A stretch of 64,000 nucleotides of DNA from Burkholderia lata. GTDB lineage: Bacteria > Pseudomonadota > Gammaproteobacteria > Burkholderiales > Burkholderiaceae. A model generated the notes under the pieces. That model was given only the letters and a program-made list of their open reading frames with translations, had not been told where the DNA came from and searched no databases. Where the stretch lies: assembly GCF_000012945.1 (NCBI RefSeq), contig NC_007511.1:3038001-3102000 (forward strand), written 5' to 3'. Of this stretch, positions 14,651-23,854 are shown in pieces. Every line of letters starts with the position of its first letter. Positions within the stretch are counted from its first letter, which is position 1. The translations under genes and the position numbers were made by a program.

Positions 14651-15817
14651 CTATGCCCGAACCGGGAACGTCAACGCGTCGAGATCGAGCGGCCCGCCGG
14701 TCAGCTGAACCGGGCCTTCATCGCCGATCAGCACCGTATCGGAATGACGGAAGCCGCCGACACCCTCGATGTAGATGCCCGGCTCGATCGTCAGGCACAT
14801 CCCCTTCTCGATCGGCCGGTCGTAGCCTTCGGCGAAGAACGGCGCCTCGTGCGCGGTGACGCCCATCCCGTGCCCGGTCCGGTGCAGCATCCGGTCGCCC
14901 ATCCCCGCGCGGCGGAAATAGTCGTTGACCTTGCGATCGACGTCGCTCAGCAGCGCGCCCGGCATCGCCGCGTCGAACGCGATCCGCCGCCCCTCCGACA
15001 TCACGTCGAACGCGCGTCGCGCCGCGTCCGGCACGTGGCCGAGGAAGAAGGTCCGCTCGACTTCCGCGCCGTAGCCGTTCATCACCGCATTGACGATCGA
15101 CACGTGCGGGCCGCCCTCCTCCATCCGCATGTCGATGTTGCTGAAGTTGTGCGGATCGTGCGACACGCTGCCCGGCTGGAACACCGCGACGATCCGCGTC
15201 GCCGACGGGTTCAGCGACGGATCGTCGGCCAGCAGCCGCTGCATGATGTAGCCGCGAATGCGCGACGACATCTCCGCCATCCCGAGGCCCGGGCGCGCTT
15301 CGTTCAGCAGCAGGTTGTGCGCGTCGGTCGCGATCCCGCACGCGTACACGTGGCGGTCGATCTCGTAGTCGGACTTGATCATCCGCACGTCGTCGATGAT
15401 GTCGATGCATACGCGCTCGCCCGGCGTCTGCGCATAGACCTGCAACGGACACACCGACTCGACGCCGACACGCTCGCCCGGCCCGAACAGCGCCTTGAAA
15501 CGGTCGCTCCATTCGCGCCCGGCCGGCGCCGGGAATTCGAAGTAGGGAATCAGCTCGAGTTCGCCGATCGAGCGCGTCCGCACATGCGGCTGCTCGAGCT
15601 GCGGCACGACGAATTGCGGTGGGCCGCTGCGCGAGATGACCAGCACGAACGGCCGCTCGTGGACGATGTTCGCGAAGTTCGTCAGGTAGTAGATGTTGTC
15701 CGGCGAGAACGCTACGTAACGATCGAGGCCGGCTTCCGCCATGCGTGCGCGCACGCGGTCGAGACGTCCTTTGAGTTCCGCCTCGCTCGGCGGCGCGAAG
15801 GTGGGTGTGAGCTTCAT
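14651..15817 (-). CDS. Creatinase-like M24-family hydrolase with an altered metal site
   Basis: 388 residues from the ATG at 15817 (CAGGAG upstream). An N-terminal creatinase domain (to about 150) is followed by a pita-bread M24 domain. Of the five metal ligands of aminopeptidase P/prolidase (D, D, H, E, E), only His316 (HRTGHGMGVTAHE) and Glu345 (LTIEPGIYI) are kept; the first Asp is V/N (242-243), the second is Glu252 (AEVERTFFLG) and the last Glu is Ser359 (FRHSDTVLI). Creatinase, which is metal-free, shows the same kind of loss, and its catalytic His corresponds to His223 here (HDPHNFSN). So it is probably a C-N hydrolase on a small amidino or amide compound, not a peptidase. Transporter and LysR neighbours suggest a small catabolic unit. 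Confidence 0.75.
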   Translation of the reverse strand: MKLTPTFAPPSEAELKGRLDRVRARMAEAGLDRYVAFSPDNIYYLTNFANIVHERPFVLVISRSGPPQFVVPQLEQPHVRTRSIGELELIPYFEFPAPAGREWSDRFKALFGPGERVGVESVCPLQVYAQTPGERVCIDIIDDVRMIKSDYEIDRHVYACGIATDAHNLLLNEARPGLGMAEMSSRIRGYIMQRLLADDPSLNPSATRIVAVFQPGSVSHDPHNFSNIDMRMEEGGPHVSIVNAVMNGYGAEVERTFFLGHVPDAARRAFDVMSEGRRIAFDAAMPGALLSDVDRKVNDYFRRAGMGDRMLHRTGHGMGVTAHEAPFFAEGYDRPIEKGMCLTIEPGIYIEGVGGFRHSDTVLIGDEGPVQLTGGPLDLDALTFPVRA

Positions 15818-15949
15818 GCGTGACTTCTCCTGTTGAGGGTGAGGGGGCGGCCGCATGGGCCGGTTATTGCGGCATCGCCATTCCAGCGCATTCTATTCAT
15901 TCGTTATCCTCTATTTCATCGAAACGAACATCGACTGAATCCGGCTCGC

Positions 15950-17278
15950 TTATTCGCTCGGCATGCGCCGGAACCCGAGCAGCGCGACCAGGCTCACGAC
16001 CGACATCGCGACGATGTACAGCGCCGGCGACGCCTTGTTGTGCGTGGTTGCGATCAGCCACGTGACGATCAGCGGGGAAAAGCCGCCGAAGACCGTCGTC
16101 GGGATGTTGTACGACACCGCGAGCCCGGTGCTGCGCACCGCGGCCGGGAATGCCCGCGCGGACAGCGCGGGCACCAGCCCGACGAGCACGCCCATCGGCG
16201 CGGCGGCAGCGGCCTGCATGATCAGCAGGTTGCGCAGCGAAGGGCTCGCGATGACCCACAGATAGAGCGGCAGCGTGATCGCGGACAGCACGACGATCGC
16301 GGCGGCGACCATCGCGACCGGCCGGCGCCAGACGTCGCCGAGCAGGCCCGCGACCGGCGCGATCGCCACCATCACGATGCCGGCGACCGTCGTGCTCATG
16401 AACGGCGCGGACATCGGCAACCCGAGCTGCTTCACCGCGAATGTCGGCATGTAGATCAAATACATGTAGAACGCGGCCGTACTGACGATCGTCACGCCGA
16501 TCGCCGCGAGGAACGACGCGAGGTGCTCGCCGAACAGGCGCTTGAGCACCTGCGAAACCGGCAGCGCTTCGCCGTGCACGAACGCATCGGTTTCCGACAC
16601 GCTCCTGCGGATGTAGAAGCCGACCGGGCCGATCAGCAGGCCAACCACGAACGGCACGCGCCAGCCCCAGCTTTCGAGTTGGTGCGCGCTGAGCGACGTC
16701 GTCAGGATCGTGCCGATCGTGCCGCCCAGCACGATGGCCAGCATCGTGCTCGACATCTGCAGGCTCACGAAGAAATGGCGTCGATGCGGCGGCGCCTTTT
16801 CCGCGAGGAACGCAACGGTGCTGCCGAATTCGCCCGATGCCGCGAAGCCCTGCACGAGCCGCGCCAGCACGAGGATCGTCGCGCCGAGCCAGCCGGCCTG
16901 CGCATACGGCGGCGCCACCGCGATCGCGGCCGTGCCGGCCAGCATCAGCCAGATCGTCATGGACATCGCGGCCTTGCGGCCATACCGGTCGCCGTACAGC
17001 CCGAGCACGACACTGCCGAGCGGCCGCACGACGAACCCCACGCCGAAGGTCGCCGTCGCGAGCAACAGCGACCCGACCTGCCCGGCCACCGGGAAAAACA
17101 GCTTCGCGATCACGCTGGCGAAATAGCCGTAGATCACGAAGTCGAACCATTCGAGCGCGTTGCCTGCGGCGGCCGCCGCGACGTCGCGCATCGTGCCGGC
17201 CCGCGCAGACGGCTGTGCCGCAACCGAAAGGCGATCGAGCGCGATGGCGCCGGCCGGATTCACTGCATCCTCTTTCAT
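15950..17278 (-). CDS. MFS transporter, metabolite:H+ symporter (MHS) family
   Basis: 442 residues from the ATG at 17278, which has GGAGGAG upstream. It has twelve membrane segments. Family signatures include the N-terminal GNALEWFDFVIYGYFASVIA (the E-W-F/Y-D-F motif of MHS carriers such as ShiA, ProP and citrate transporters) and loop 2-3 GLYGDRYGRKAAM (G-x-x-x-D-R-x-G-R). A middle loop has RRSVSETDAFVHG. It lies 132 bp upstream of the creatinase-like gene on the same strand, so it probably imports that enzyme's substrate. The LysR gene is divergent. The exact substrate is unknown. Confidence 0.88.
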   Translation of the reverse strand: MKEDAVNPAGAIALDRLSVAAQPSARAGTMRDVAAAAAGNALEWFDFVIYGYFASVIAKLFFPVAGQVGSLLLATATFGVGFVVRPLGSVVLGLYGDRYGRKAAMSMTIWLMLAGTAAIAVAPPYAQAGWLGATILVLARLVQGFAASGEFGSTVAFLAEKAPPHRRHFFVSLQMSSTMLAIVLGGTIGTILTTSLSAHQLESWGWRVPFVVGLLIGPVGFYIRRSVSETDAFVHGEALPVSQVLKRLFGEHLASFLAAIGVTIVSTAAFYMYLIYMPTFAVKQLGLPMSAPFMSTTVAGIVMVAIAPVAGLLGDVWRRPVAMVAAAIVVLSAITLPLYLWVIASPSLRNLLIMQAAAAAPMGVLVGLVPALSARAFPAAVRSTGLAVSYNIPTTVFGGFSPLIVTWLIATTHNKASPALYIVAMSVVSLVALLGFRRMPSE

Positions 17279-17549
17279 CGTTTGTCTCCTCCACCTGCTG
17301 GCTGCAGTGGTTTCGTGCTCATGTTCGATGCGCACCGTTACCGCGTCCAACGGATTTCCGGAATATGATCATCACCAATGTGAATAACGGTGCGCGCGCG
17401 GCGCGCGGCTTCGTCGCGTCGCCGGCCGGCTCGCGGCAAGGGCAAACGCGGCCTTGCCCGAACGGCCCGTCGCCCGGACACTGGCCGCCACGATGATCCG
17501 GTTCCCGACGCCACGCGCGGGATGCCGGCCCCCGAATGGGAGATGTGCG

Positions 17550-18518
17550 ATGAAGGATGTGTTCCGCCAGCTCGACCTCAACCTGCTGCGCGTGTTCGCG
17601 GCATTGATGGCCGAAGGCAACGTCACGCGCGCCGCCGAGCGGCTGGCGCTTTCACAGTCGGCGGTCAGCAATGCATTGCGCAGGCTGCGCGAATCGCTCG
17701 GCGACGTGCTGTTCGAGAAGACCGTCTCGGGCGTACGCCCGACCGCGCGGGCCCGCGAGCTGTGGTCGGCAGTCCAGCCGCACTTCGACGCATTGAAGCA
17801 GGCGATCTCGCCGGACCAGTTCGACCCGCAAGAGCATCGCGGCACCTTCACGATCGCGATGTCGGACTACTCGGTCGAGCGCATCATGCCGCGCCTCGCG
17901 CACTTCATGGGCGAGCATGCGCCATCGATGCGGATCGAGCTCACGCCGTTCAGCGTCGCCGACCTGCCGGCCATGTTCGACCGTGGCGGTGTCGACCTCG
18001 CGATCGGCGGGTACCTGAACGACTCGAGCCCGAGCAGCGGCGTGCGCACGCACGAGATGTGGCCGATCCACTGGAGCTGCCTGATGCGCAAGGATCACCC
18101 GCTCGCGAAGGGGCCGCTCACGCTGAAACGCTTTCTCGCGGCGCGACATCTCGACGTCGGGTTTTCCGGCATGCGGGTGCCGGTGTACGACAGCCTGCTC
18201 TCCGCGCACGGCCTGCAGCGCAATCTCGTCCTCACGCTGAATGCGTACTCGCCCGCGCTGGCGATCATCCGGGAGTCGGACTTCATCGGCGTGCTGCCGA
18301 CCACGCTGCTTGATCTGTCGATCCATGAAAAGGAACTGGTGTCGCGGCAACCGCCGGTGCGCATGCCCGCGCGGCCTTACTGCGTGATCTGGCATCAGCG
18401 CTGGGACAGCCATCCCGCGCACCGCTGGCTGCGGCAGACAATCGTGTCGCTGTTCACGCGCCCGGCGGAGCAGCCGGGTGACGCCGTGCGTTCGCCCAAG
18501 CGACGCGCCGCCCGCTAG
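17550..18518 (+). CDS. LysR-family regulator (NodD/NahR-like branch)
   Basis: 322 residues from the ATG at 17550 with GGGAG upstream. The N-terminus LDLNLLRVFAALMAEGNVTR and AAERLALSQSAVSNALRRLR, plus DVLFEKTVSGVRPTARAREL, match the LDLNLL-x-x-x-x-L subgroup that includes NodD, NahR and PcaQ-like regulators. It is divergent from the MHS transporter/creatinase-like pair across a 271-bp region, so it probably regulates them. The effector domain (about 95-300) has no distinctive features. It ends 24 bp before the convergent LysE-family gene. Confidence 0.9.
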   Translation: MKDVFRQLDLNLLRVFAALMAEGNVTRAAERLALSQSAVSNALRRLRESLGDVLFEKTVSGVRPTARARELWSAVQPHFDALKQAISPDQFDPQEHRGTFTIAMSDYSVERIMPRLAHFMGEHAPSMRIELTPFSVADLPAMFDRGGVDLAIGGYLNDSSPSSGVRTHEMWPIHWSCLMRKDHPLAKGPLTLKRFLAARHLDVGFSGMRVPVYDSLLSAHGLQRNLVLTLNAYSPALAIIRESDFIGVLPTTLLDLSIHEKELVSRQPPVRMPARPYCVIWHQRWDSHPAHRWLRQTIVSLFTRPAEQPGDAVRSPKRRAAR

Positions 18519-18542
18519 CGCTAGATGCGCGGGCGTGCCGCC

Positions 18543-19175
18543 TCACACGTTCGACACCAGCAGCCGGATCCCGGCCACGCCGAACACGACGGCGAGACAC
18601 GCTTCCATCGCACGACGGCCGCGCACGTAGAGCCGGCGCGCACCGTCCATCGAGAATACGAGTGCATAGCCGCCGAATACCAGGCTCCCGATCACGAGGC
18701 AGCCCGGCACGACGGCGCCGTGCGACGCGCCCGCGCCGTTCGACGACAGCGCGACGATCGACACCCACACGAGGATCGCTTTGGGATTGGTCAGGTGCAG
18801 CATCGCGCCGCGACCATAGAAGCGCGACAGCCGCTGCTCGCCCGCCGCGTTCAGCGACGACGCCGCCTTGCCCGACCACGCCGTGCGCCCCGACTTGAAC
18901 GCGAGCCACAGCAGGTACAGCCCGCCGAAGAGCTTGATCGCGACCAGCAGCTTCGACCACGCCAGCAGCGCGGCCGACACGCCGAGCGCCGCCACCGTCG
19001 CCCAGAACATCGACCCGGAAATGACGCCGAGCGCGAACGCGAGCGCCGCCTTGCGGCCCTGGTTCGCGGCGACCGACATGATCGCGAGATTGCTCGGCCC
19101 GGGGCTGGCGGTGCCAATGAAATAGGCCGTGTAGGCCAGCAGCAGGTTGGCCGAGAAGAAGGCGTGGACGCTCAT
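18543..19175 (-). CDS. LysE/RhtB-family amino-acid exporter
   Basis: 210 residues from the ATG at 19175 (GAGG upstream). Six hydrophobic segments begin with LLLAYTAYFIGTASPGPSNL, which contains the conserved G-x-x-S-P-G-P-x-x-L/A motif of the LysE/RhtB superfamily, followed by ALAFALGVISGSMFWATVAA and, later, LTNPKAILVWVS (the N-P-K motif). It exports amino acids or derivatives; the substrate cannot be deduced. Convergent with the LysR gene. Confidence 0.9.
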   Translation of the reverse strand: MSVHAFFSANLLLAYTAYFIGTASPGPSNLAIMSVAANQGRKAALAFALGVISGSMFWATVAALGVSAALLAWSKLLVAIKLFGGLYLLWLAFKSGRTAWSGKAASSLNAAGEQRLSRFYGRGAMLHLTNPKAILVWVSIVALSSNGAGASHGAVVPGCLVIGSLVFGGYALVFSMDGARRLYVRGRRAMEACLAVVFGVAGIRLLVSNV

Positions 19176-19771
19176 GTCGAACCTCGCAGGGATGATCAGG
19201 GGATTGTTGGCAAATGCGCGCCGTCTGCCCATGCACAATTGGCCGACAATTCGCTGGGCCAGTTGGACAGCGCGCGCAACCGGGTCGCCGCGGGCAAATC
19301 CGTCTCGGATTTGAAACACCCGTCACATTCGCGGACGGCGCCCGCCGCCCCGGGGCGAAGGTCCTGTCGCACCGCGTCCGGCCGGCCGAACGCCTCGCAG
19401 GCGCAGGCGGAATGCACGGGCCGCCGCGGGTCGCGTGGTTCGTCGCGGAAACGTGTCACGTGATTTAAACGGGCGTTACGTTACATCCGTGAAGCATTTC
19501 GCCTCGGCGAGCCGCCCCGGGTATCCGGTCGTCGTTACATCGCGCATGTAGATGGCGGCCTCGATCACCGCCCCCACCCAGCACCGGCGGGACTCGCCGC
19601 CCCGCGTCGCAGCGCCGCTCAACAATACTCAACAATCGTCTCGCGGGGCTGGTACGGAACCTGCATTCCGTTCGGGTAACAACCGCGCCGGTCACCGCGC
19701 GAACACGAACCCACCCTCGGGCGCATCCACCGGATACGCCCGAACGATCCGAGCAAGTTACGAGGCCCTTC
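19176..19771. other. Divergent intergenic region, 596 bp
   Basis: Lies between the starts of the LysE-type gene (left) and a small unknown gene (right). Open frames here on both strands lack ribosome-binding sites and family features. I see no repeat, operator or RNA structure I can support. Confidence 0.5.
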
Positions 19772-20095
19772 ATGGATGCGCTGCCCAATTCGTCCGACAC
19801 GTCGTTCCAGCTCTTTCTCGCGAAGCTGCTCGAACAGCCGTTGCCCGACTGGACCGAAAAACAGCAGATGGAACTCGAGATGGCACGCTCGTTGTCCACC
19901 GAAATGGTTCACCTCGCCGAGGACATGCGCGGCCACACGCCCGATCTCGCGCGCTGCCTCGTGCTGCTGCGCTACGCGAAGGTGCTCGACTTCATGCTGA
20001 CGTCGCTCGCCGCGCACCGCGACATTCATCCGCAGACGCTGCGCACGCTGTTCCGGCTCGCGAACCTGAAAGTCGACGATGCGTATCCGGCCTGA
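19772..20095 (+). CDS. Small helical protein, unknown
   Basis: 107 residues, no signal peptide or membrane span. Its helical character shows in LFLAKLLEQPLPDWTEKQQM, LEMARSLSTEMVHLAEDMRG and ARCLVLLRYAKVLDFMLTSL. AGTTACGAGG precedes the ATG with a plausible ribosome-binding site. No family is recognised. It starts a rightward run of three small genes. Composition fits coding DNA of this genome. Confidence 0.6.
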   Translation: MDALPNSSDTSFQLFLAKLLEQPLPDWTEKQQMELEMARSLSTEMVHLAEDMRGHTPDLARCLVLLRYAKVLDFMLTSLAAHRDIHPQTLRTLFRLANLKVDDAYPA

Positions 20096-20188
20096 GCCGG
20101 CGCAATGCATCGGCTGCCGCGGGCGTCACGCACGGCCACGGCGGCCCTTCCCGATTCGCGGCGCGCGCATGCCCGATGACCTCGCCGC

Positions 20189-20422
20189 ATGATCCCCAGG
20201 AACCGGAAATCCCGACTGGCCGGCGCACTCGGCGTGTTCGTGAAACGCTACGGCCGCAAGGCGCAGAAGCATCTCGACCCGAACGATCGCCGCTACGATC
20301 ACGACGTCGAGCGGACGATGCGTCGCTTGTCGCCGGCCGACCTGTCCGATCTGCTGGCCGACGCTGACGACAGCGCGGACGATGCCGACGCCGGTTTCGC
20401 CGAAGAGAGACGCACGCCGTGA
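20189..20422 (+). CDS. Small charged protein, unknown, coupled to next gene
   Basis: 77 residues. The N-terminus is basic (MIPRNRKSRLAGALGVFVKR YGRKAQKH when read on) and the C-terminus strongly acidic (LLADADDSADDADAGFAEE), a split charge typical of small adaptor or DNA/ribosome-associated proteins. The stop TGA overlaps the GTG start of the following gene as GTGA, so translation is probably coupled. No family is recognised. Confidence 0.65.
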   Translation: MIPRNRKSRLAGALGVFVKRYGRKAQKHLDPNDRRYDHDVERTMRRLSPADLSDLLADADDSADDADAGFAEERRTP

Positions 20423-20964
20423 ACGCTGTCGACTTCGACCAGATCTGGCCGGCCATCTGCGAAACCCCTGCCTGGTCCGTGACGAAAGGCCAGGGCAGCT
20501 TTCTCACGTTCGAATTCGGGCAACCCGCGCTGCATGTCAGGGAGCCGCTCGCCGGCTCGCCCGGCCTGTCCGCGACGGCGCGGGACCGGCTCGCGTCGCG
20601 GCACGTGACGGTGGCCGGCAACGGGCATCTGTGGATCTGCTACTGCCATTGGTCGATCGCGCTCGACGGTCACGAGCTCGCGCACAGCGAATCCCGATCC
20701 GGCGACATCGCGGCCGCCGCGCAACGGCTCGACGGGCAGATCCTGCAGTCGGTCACGCCCTGTGCGCAACCGGGTTCGTGGGCGTTCGATTTCGACCTCG
20801 GCGGCAAGCTGACGACCTGGCCATACGGCGACGACCCGGCCGACGAGCAGTGGCATCTGTACGACCGGCGCTCGGGCAACGTGCTGACCGCCCGCGCGGA
20901 CGGCACCTGGTCGTATGGCCCGGCGAACGCGCCGCCCGGCAGCGGATCGTTCGGTTCCGAATAG
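20419..20964 (+). CDS. Hypothetical protein, unknown
   Basis: 181 residues, soluble, from a GTG start that overlaps the previous stop by four bases. It is rich in aromatic and polar beta-strand-like segments (AGNGHLWICYCHWSIALDGH, PGSWAFDFDLGGKLTTWPYG, EQWHLYDRRSGNVLTARADG TWSYG). The C-terminal half looks like a small beta-sandwich. No catalytic motif is seen. With 20189 it forms a coupled pair, so the products may act together. Confidence 0.65.
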   Translation: MNAVDFDQIWPAICETPAWSVTKGQGSFLTFEFGQPALHVREPLAGSPGLSATARDRLASRHVTVAGNGHLWICYCHWSIALDGHELAHSESRSGDIAAAAQRLDGQILQSVTPCAQPGSWAFDFDLGGKLTTWPYGDDPADEQWHLYDRRSGNVLTARADGTWSYGPANAPPGSGSFGSE

Positions 20965-21068
20965 CCGCGCTCGGGCGCGCCATCCGCGTCCGGCAGCACG
21001 CCGCGCTGATGCCGCACATCAGCGTGGCGGCCGGCTCCTCCCCGCAAACGGAGGTACAATCGCGCGCC

Positions 21069-21554
21069 ATGAACGCACTTCGCCGCTTCCTGCTCCGGCA
21101 AGGCGTCGCGCGACAGCTTCTGTGGGGGTTCCTCCTCGTGACGCTGCTGTCCCGCGCGCTGATGTCGGGCGCCGTGATGCTCGATCCGGACGGTCCGGAT
21201 GCGGGCTCGGTGGTGCTGTGTTCGGGCCGCGGCCCGCTGATCGTCAACGTGGCCGCACTCGCCGCCCGTTTCGATGCCGGCGCGCCGATCACACCGGCCA
21301 ACGATGCGCTCGCGCTCGCCGATGCGCTCAAGCATGACGGGCATGCCGACAACACGGCATCGTCCGGCAGCGGCGACAGCCTGTGCGCATTCGGTGCCGC
21401 GCTGTTCACGGCGCTGGCGTCGTTCGTGCTGCTGGTGCTGCTGTTTCCCGCCGCCGCGCCGCGCCGCTTCCGGATTCACTTCGACCGTATCCCCATCGTG
21501 CGATCGATCTTCGACGATCGCCCACCCTCCCGCGCGCCTCCCCTGTTCTGCTGA
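21069..21554 (+). CDS. DUF2946-like membrane protein (metal-cluster associated)
   Basis: 161 residues from the ATG at 21069; GGAGG lies 14 bases upstream, longer than ideal. The N-terminal membrane segment is LLWGFLLVTLLSRALMSGAV. VVLCSGRGPLIVN carries a Cys that, with a second Cys in SLCAFGAALFTALASFVLLV, fits the C-x-(n)-C layout of DUF2946 proteins, which sit next to TonB receptors and PepSY/CopC genes. The tail is basic (PRRFRIHFDRIP). It heads the operon that continues into the PepSY gene. Family membership is probable rather than certain. Confidence 0.6.
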   Translation: MNALRRFLLRQGVARQLLWGFLLVTLLSRALMSGAVMLDPDGPDAGSVVLCSGRGPLIVNVAALAARFDAGAPITPANDALALADALKHDGHADNTASSGSGDSLCAFGAALFTALASFVLLVLLFPAAAPRRFRIHFDRIPIVRSIFDDRPPSRAPPLFC

Positions 21555-21796
21555 CGGTTCCGCCCAGCGGCTCGTGCACGTCGACGTGCGCGGGCCCGCA
21601 TGCCGTTCGTCTCACACGACCTGATTCAAGCGTTCACCCGCCTGCCCGCCTCGCGCGGGCGACGCCGTCATGCGCCGCTTCTGCGCATGACGCCGCGCCG
21701 CCCGTTTCGTCGATGCCGGCCGGCGGGCGCAACGCGCGTTGACGTCCGCCGGCTCGCACCGGCGTGGCCGCTCAACGAACACGAGGAGCTGACACC

Positions 21797-23260
21797 ATGT
21801 CGACCACCGTCGAACGGGCGATCTCGCCCGCCCAATCCGCCCACGCCGGTTACCGGACGCTCTGGCGCTGGCACTTCTATGCCGGCCTGTTCGTCATGCC
21901 GTTCCTGGTGGTCCTCGCGATCACCGGAACGCTCTATTGCTTCCAGCCGCAGATCGAGCCGCTGCTGTATCCGCACCGGCTGGTCGTCGAGCCGCGCGCC
22001 ACACCGCGACTCGATGCCGACGCGCTGCTCGCGAGCGCGCGCACCGCGATGCCGGCCGGCGCGACGCCGGTGTCCGTGCAGGTCTCGACCGCGCCGGACC
22101 GCAGCGCCGAATACGTGTTCCGGCTGCGCGACGGCAGCCGCGAGAGCGTGTACGTGAACCCGTACGACGGCAGTGTGCTGGGCACGCTGAGCGTCGAGAA
22201 CCGCTTCATGCAGATCGACCGGATGCTGCATCGCAAGCTGCTGCTCGGCAAGACGGGCGAGTTGCTGATGGAGCTGGCCGCATGCTGGACCTTCGTGATG
22301 ATCGGCACCGGCATCGCGCTGTGGTGGCCGCGCGGCGCGGCACGCGTCGGGCAGGCCCTGCGCCCCGACCTGTCGCTGCGCGGCCGGCCGCTGTGGAAAA
22401 ACCTCCACGCGACGGCCGGCATCTGGCTCGCGGCCGGCACGGTCGCGTTCATCCTGACGGGGCTGCCGTGGTCGGGCTCGTGGGGCAAGAACTTCAAGGC
22501 GCTGGCCGCGACCGTCAACCTCGGCGCACCGGAAGGTGCCTGGGGCGGCGGATCGGTGCGCTCGACGCGCCCGGGTGCCGCCGCGGCGCCCGCACCTGCC
22601 GAGGCCGCCGCGCCGGCCGGCCATCACCACGAATCCGGCGAGTCGATGCCGGGGATGGTGATGGACGACCTGCCGTTGCCGCAAACGCCGTGGGCGGTCG
22701 GCAACGTGCCCGTCCCGCATTCGCCGTCGGCGCCGACGCCGGCACCGCTGCCGCTGGCCCGCGCGATCGCGATCGTCGCGGGCCTCGGCGTGACGAACGG
22801 CTACACGCTCGCGCTGCCGTCCGGCGCGGACGGCGTGTTCACCGCGTCGTACTTCCCGGACGACCCGCAAGCCGAGCGGACGATCTACATCGACCAGTAC
22901 AGCGGGGCCGTGCTGAAGGACATCCGCTACGACGACTACGGCGCGGTATCGCGCGCCGTGTCGTACGGCACGTCGCTGCACATGGGCCGCTACTTCGGGC
23001 TCGCGAACCAGATCATCTGCGCGGTGCTGTCGCTCGGGCTCGCCGCGATGGCCGTCACGGGCACCGTGATGTGGTGGAAGCGTCGCCCGGCTCGCAAGCT
23101 GGGCGCGCCGTCGCGCGAACGCGGCGCGCCGCCGATGCGCGGCTGGATCGCGGGGCTCGTGCTGCTCGGCATCGTCTTCCCGCTGATGGGCGCGACGATC
23201 GTCGCGGTCTGGTTGATCGATCGTCTGCTGTTCGGCCGTGCGGCACGCGCGGCGGCCTGA
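21797..23260 (+). CDS. PepSY-associated transmembrane protein
   Basis: 487 residues from the ATG at 21797 (GAGGAG upstream). The first helix is WRWHFYAGLFVMPFLVVLAI, containing the H-F-Y-x-G motif with which PepSY_TM proteins begin. Further helices are near 157-180 (LLMELAACWTFVMIGTGIAL), 205-225 (ATAGIWLAAGTVAFILTGLP) and the C-terminal pair (LGLAAMAVTGTVMWWKRRP; WIAGLVLLGIVFPLMGATIV). PepSY segments occur around 80-130 and 335-400. A His/Gly-rich loop (AGHHHESGESMPGMVMDDLP) could bind metal. Such proteins are encoded beside TonB receptors and are thought to reduce or move metal across the inner membrane. Its 3' end overlaps the next gene by 23 bp. Confidence 0.88.
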   Translation: MSTTVERAISPAQSAHAGYRTLWRWHFYAGLFVMPFLVVLAITGTLYCFQPQIEPLLYPHRLVVEPRATPRLDADALLASARTAMPAGATPVSVQVSTAPDRSAEYVFRLRDGSRESVYVNPYDGSVLGTLSVENRFMQIDRMLHRKLLLGKTGELLMELAACWTFVMIGTGIALWWPRGAARVGQALRPDLSLRGRPLWKNLHATAGIWLAAGTVAFILTGLPWSGSWGKNFKALAATVNLGAPEGAWGGGSVRSTRPGAAAAPAPAEAAAPAGHHHESGESMPGMVMDDLPLPQTPWAVGNVPVPHSPSAPTPAPLPLARAIAIVAGLGVTNGYTLALPSGADGVFTASYFPDDPQAERTIYIDQYSGAVLKDIRYDDYGAVSRAVSYGTSLHMGRYFGLANQIICAVLSLGLAAMAVTGTVMWWKRRPARKLGAPSRERGAPPMRGWIAGLVLLGIVFPLMGATIVAVWLIDRLLFGRAARAAA

Positions 23261-23681
23261 TTCATCGCGCGCCGGCGCGCGACACGCGCCGACGCTCCAG
23301 GCCCGAGCCACGGCGTGGCTCGGGCTGTTCGCGCTCGTGCTCGCGCTCGTCGCGCCGCTGATCTCGCAACTGCGCGCAGCCGCACCCGATGACGGCCTGC
23401 CGGCCGCGCCGATCTGCTCGGCAACCGGCAATACGCTCGTGGCGCACGCGGAATCGCCCGCGCCGTCCGCTTCTCCAGCCGATTCGCCGTCTGACAAGCA
23501 TTTCGACCGCTGCGGCTATTGCGGCCTGCTTGCCGGCCATCCGCCGCTGCAGTACGCGGTGTTCCTCTCCGCCTCCCCGGCCGTGCGGCATGCGCCGCCC
23601 GCGCCACCGATCCCCTCCGTCCGCCACCCGTCGAAGCGCTACGCGCTCGCCGCGCGCGGGCCGCCTCCCGCCCGCGCCTGA
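23238..23681 (+). CDS. DUF2946-family protein
   Basis: 147 residues from a GTG start that lies inside the end of the PepSY gene (23-bp overlap). One membrane segment, WLGLFALVLALVAPLISQLR, is followed by PAAPICSATGN and HFDRCGYCGLLAGHPPL; the ICS...(D/H)-C-x-x-C pattern is the signature of DUF2946, found with copper and siderophore-type TonB receptors. The C-terminus is Pro/Ala-rich. No clear ribosome-binding site precedes the GTG, consistent with coupling to PepSY translation. Function is unknown; a periplasm-facing metal handler is inferred. Confidence 0.75.
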   Translation: MRHARRPDSSRAGARHAPTLQARATAWLGLFALVLALVAPLISQLRAAAPDDGLPAAPICSATGNTLVAHAESPAPSASPADSPSDKHFDRCGYCGLLAGHPPLQYAVFLSASPAVRHAPPAPPIPSVRHPSKRYALAARGPPPARA

Positions 23682-23854
23682 CGCACCGCGCGACCGCGCC
23701 GCCGCACACCGCGCCGCGCCGTCCGCTTCGCCTGCCCGCCCTGCCGGTGCCCGATGCCGAGCCCGCGCGCGTGACCACGCGCGGCGGCCGGCGCCGTGCA
23801 TGGCGCGCATCGTGTCCGTTTCGTCATCGTCACCATAACCATACATACAACGAC

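Noticed and set aside
23682..23854. Fur box before the first TonB receptor
   Set aside because: No GATAATGATAATCATTATC-like sequence is present; iron control cannot be claimed.
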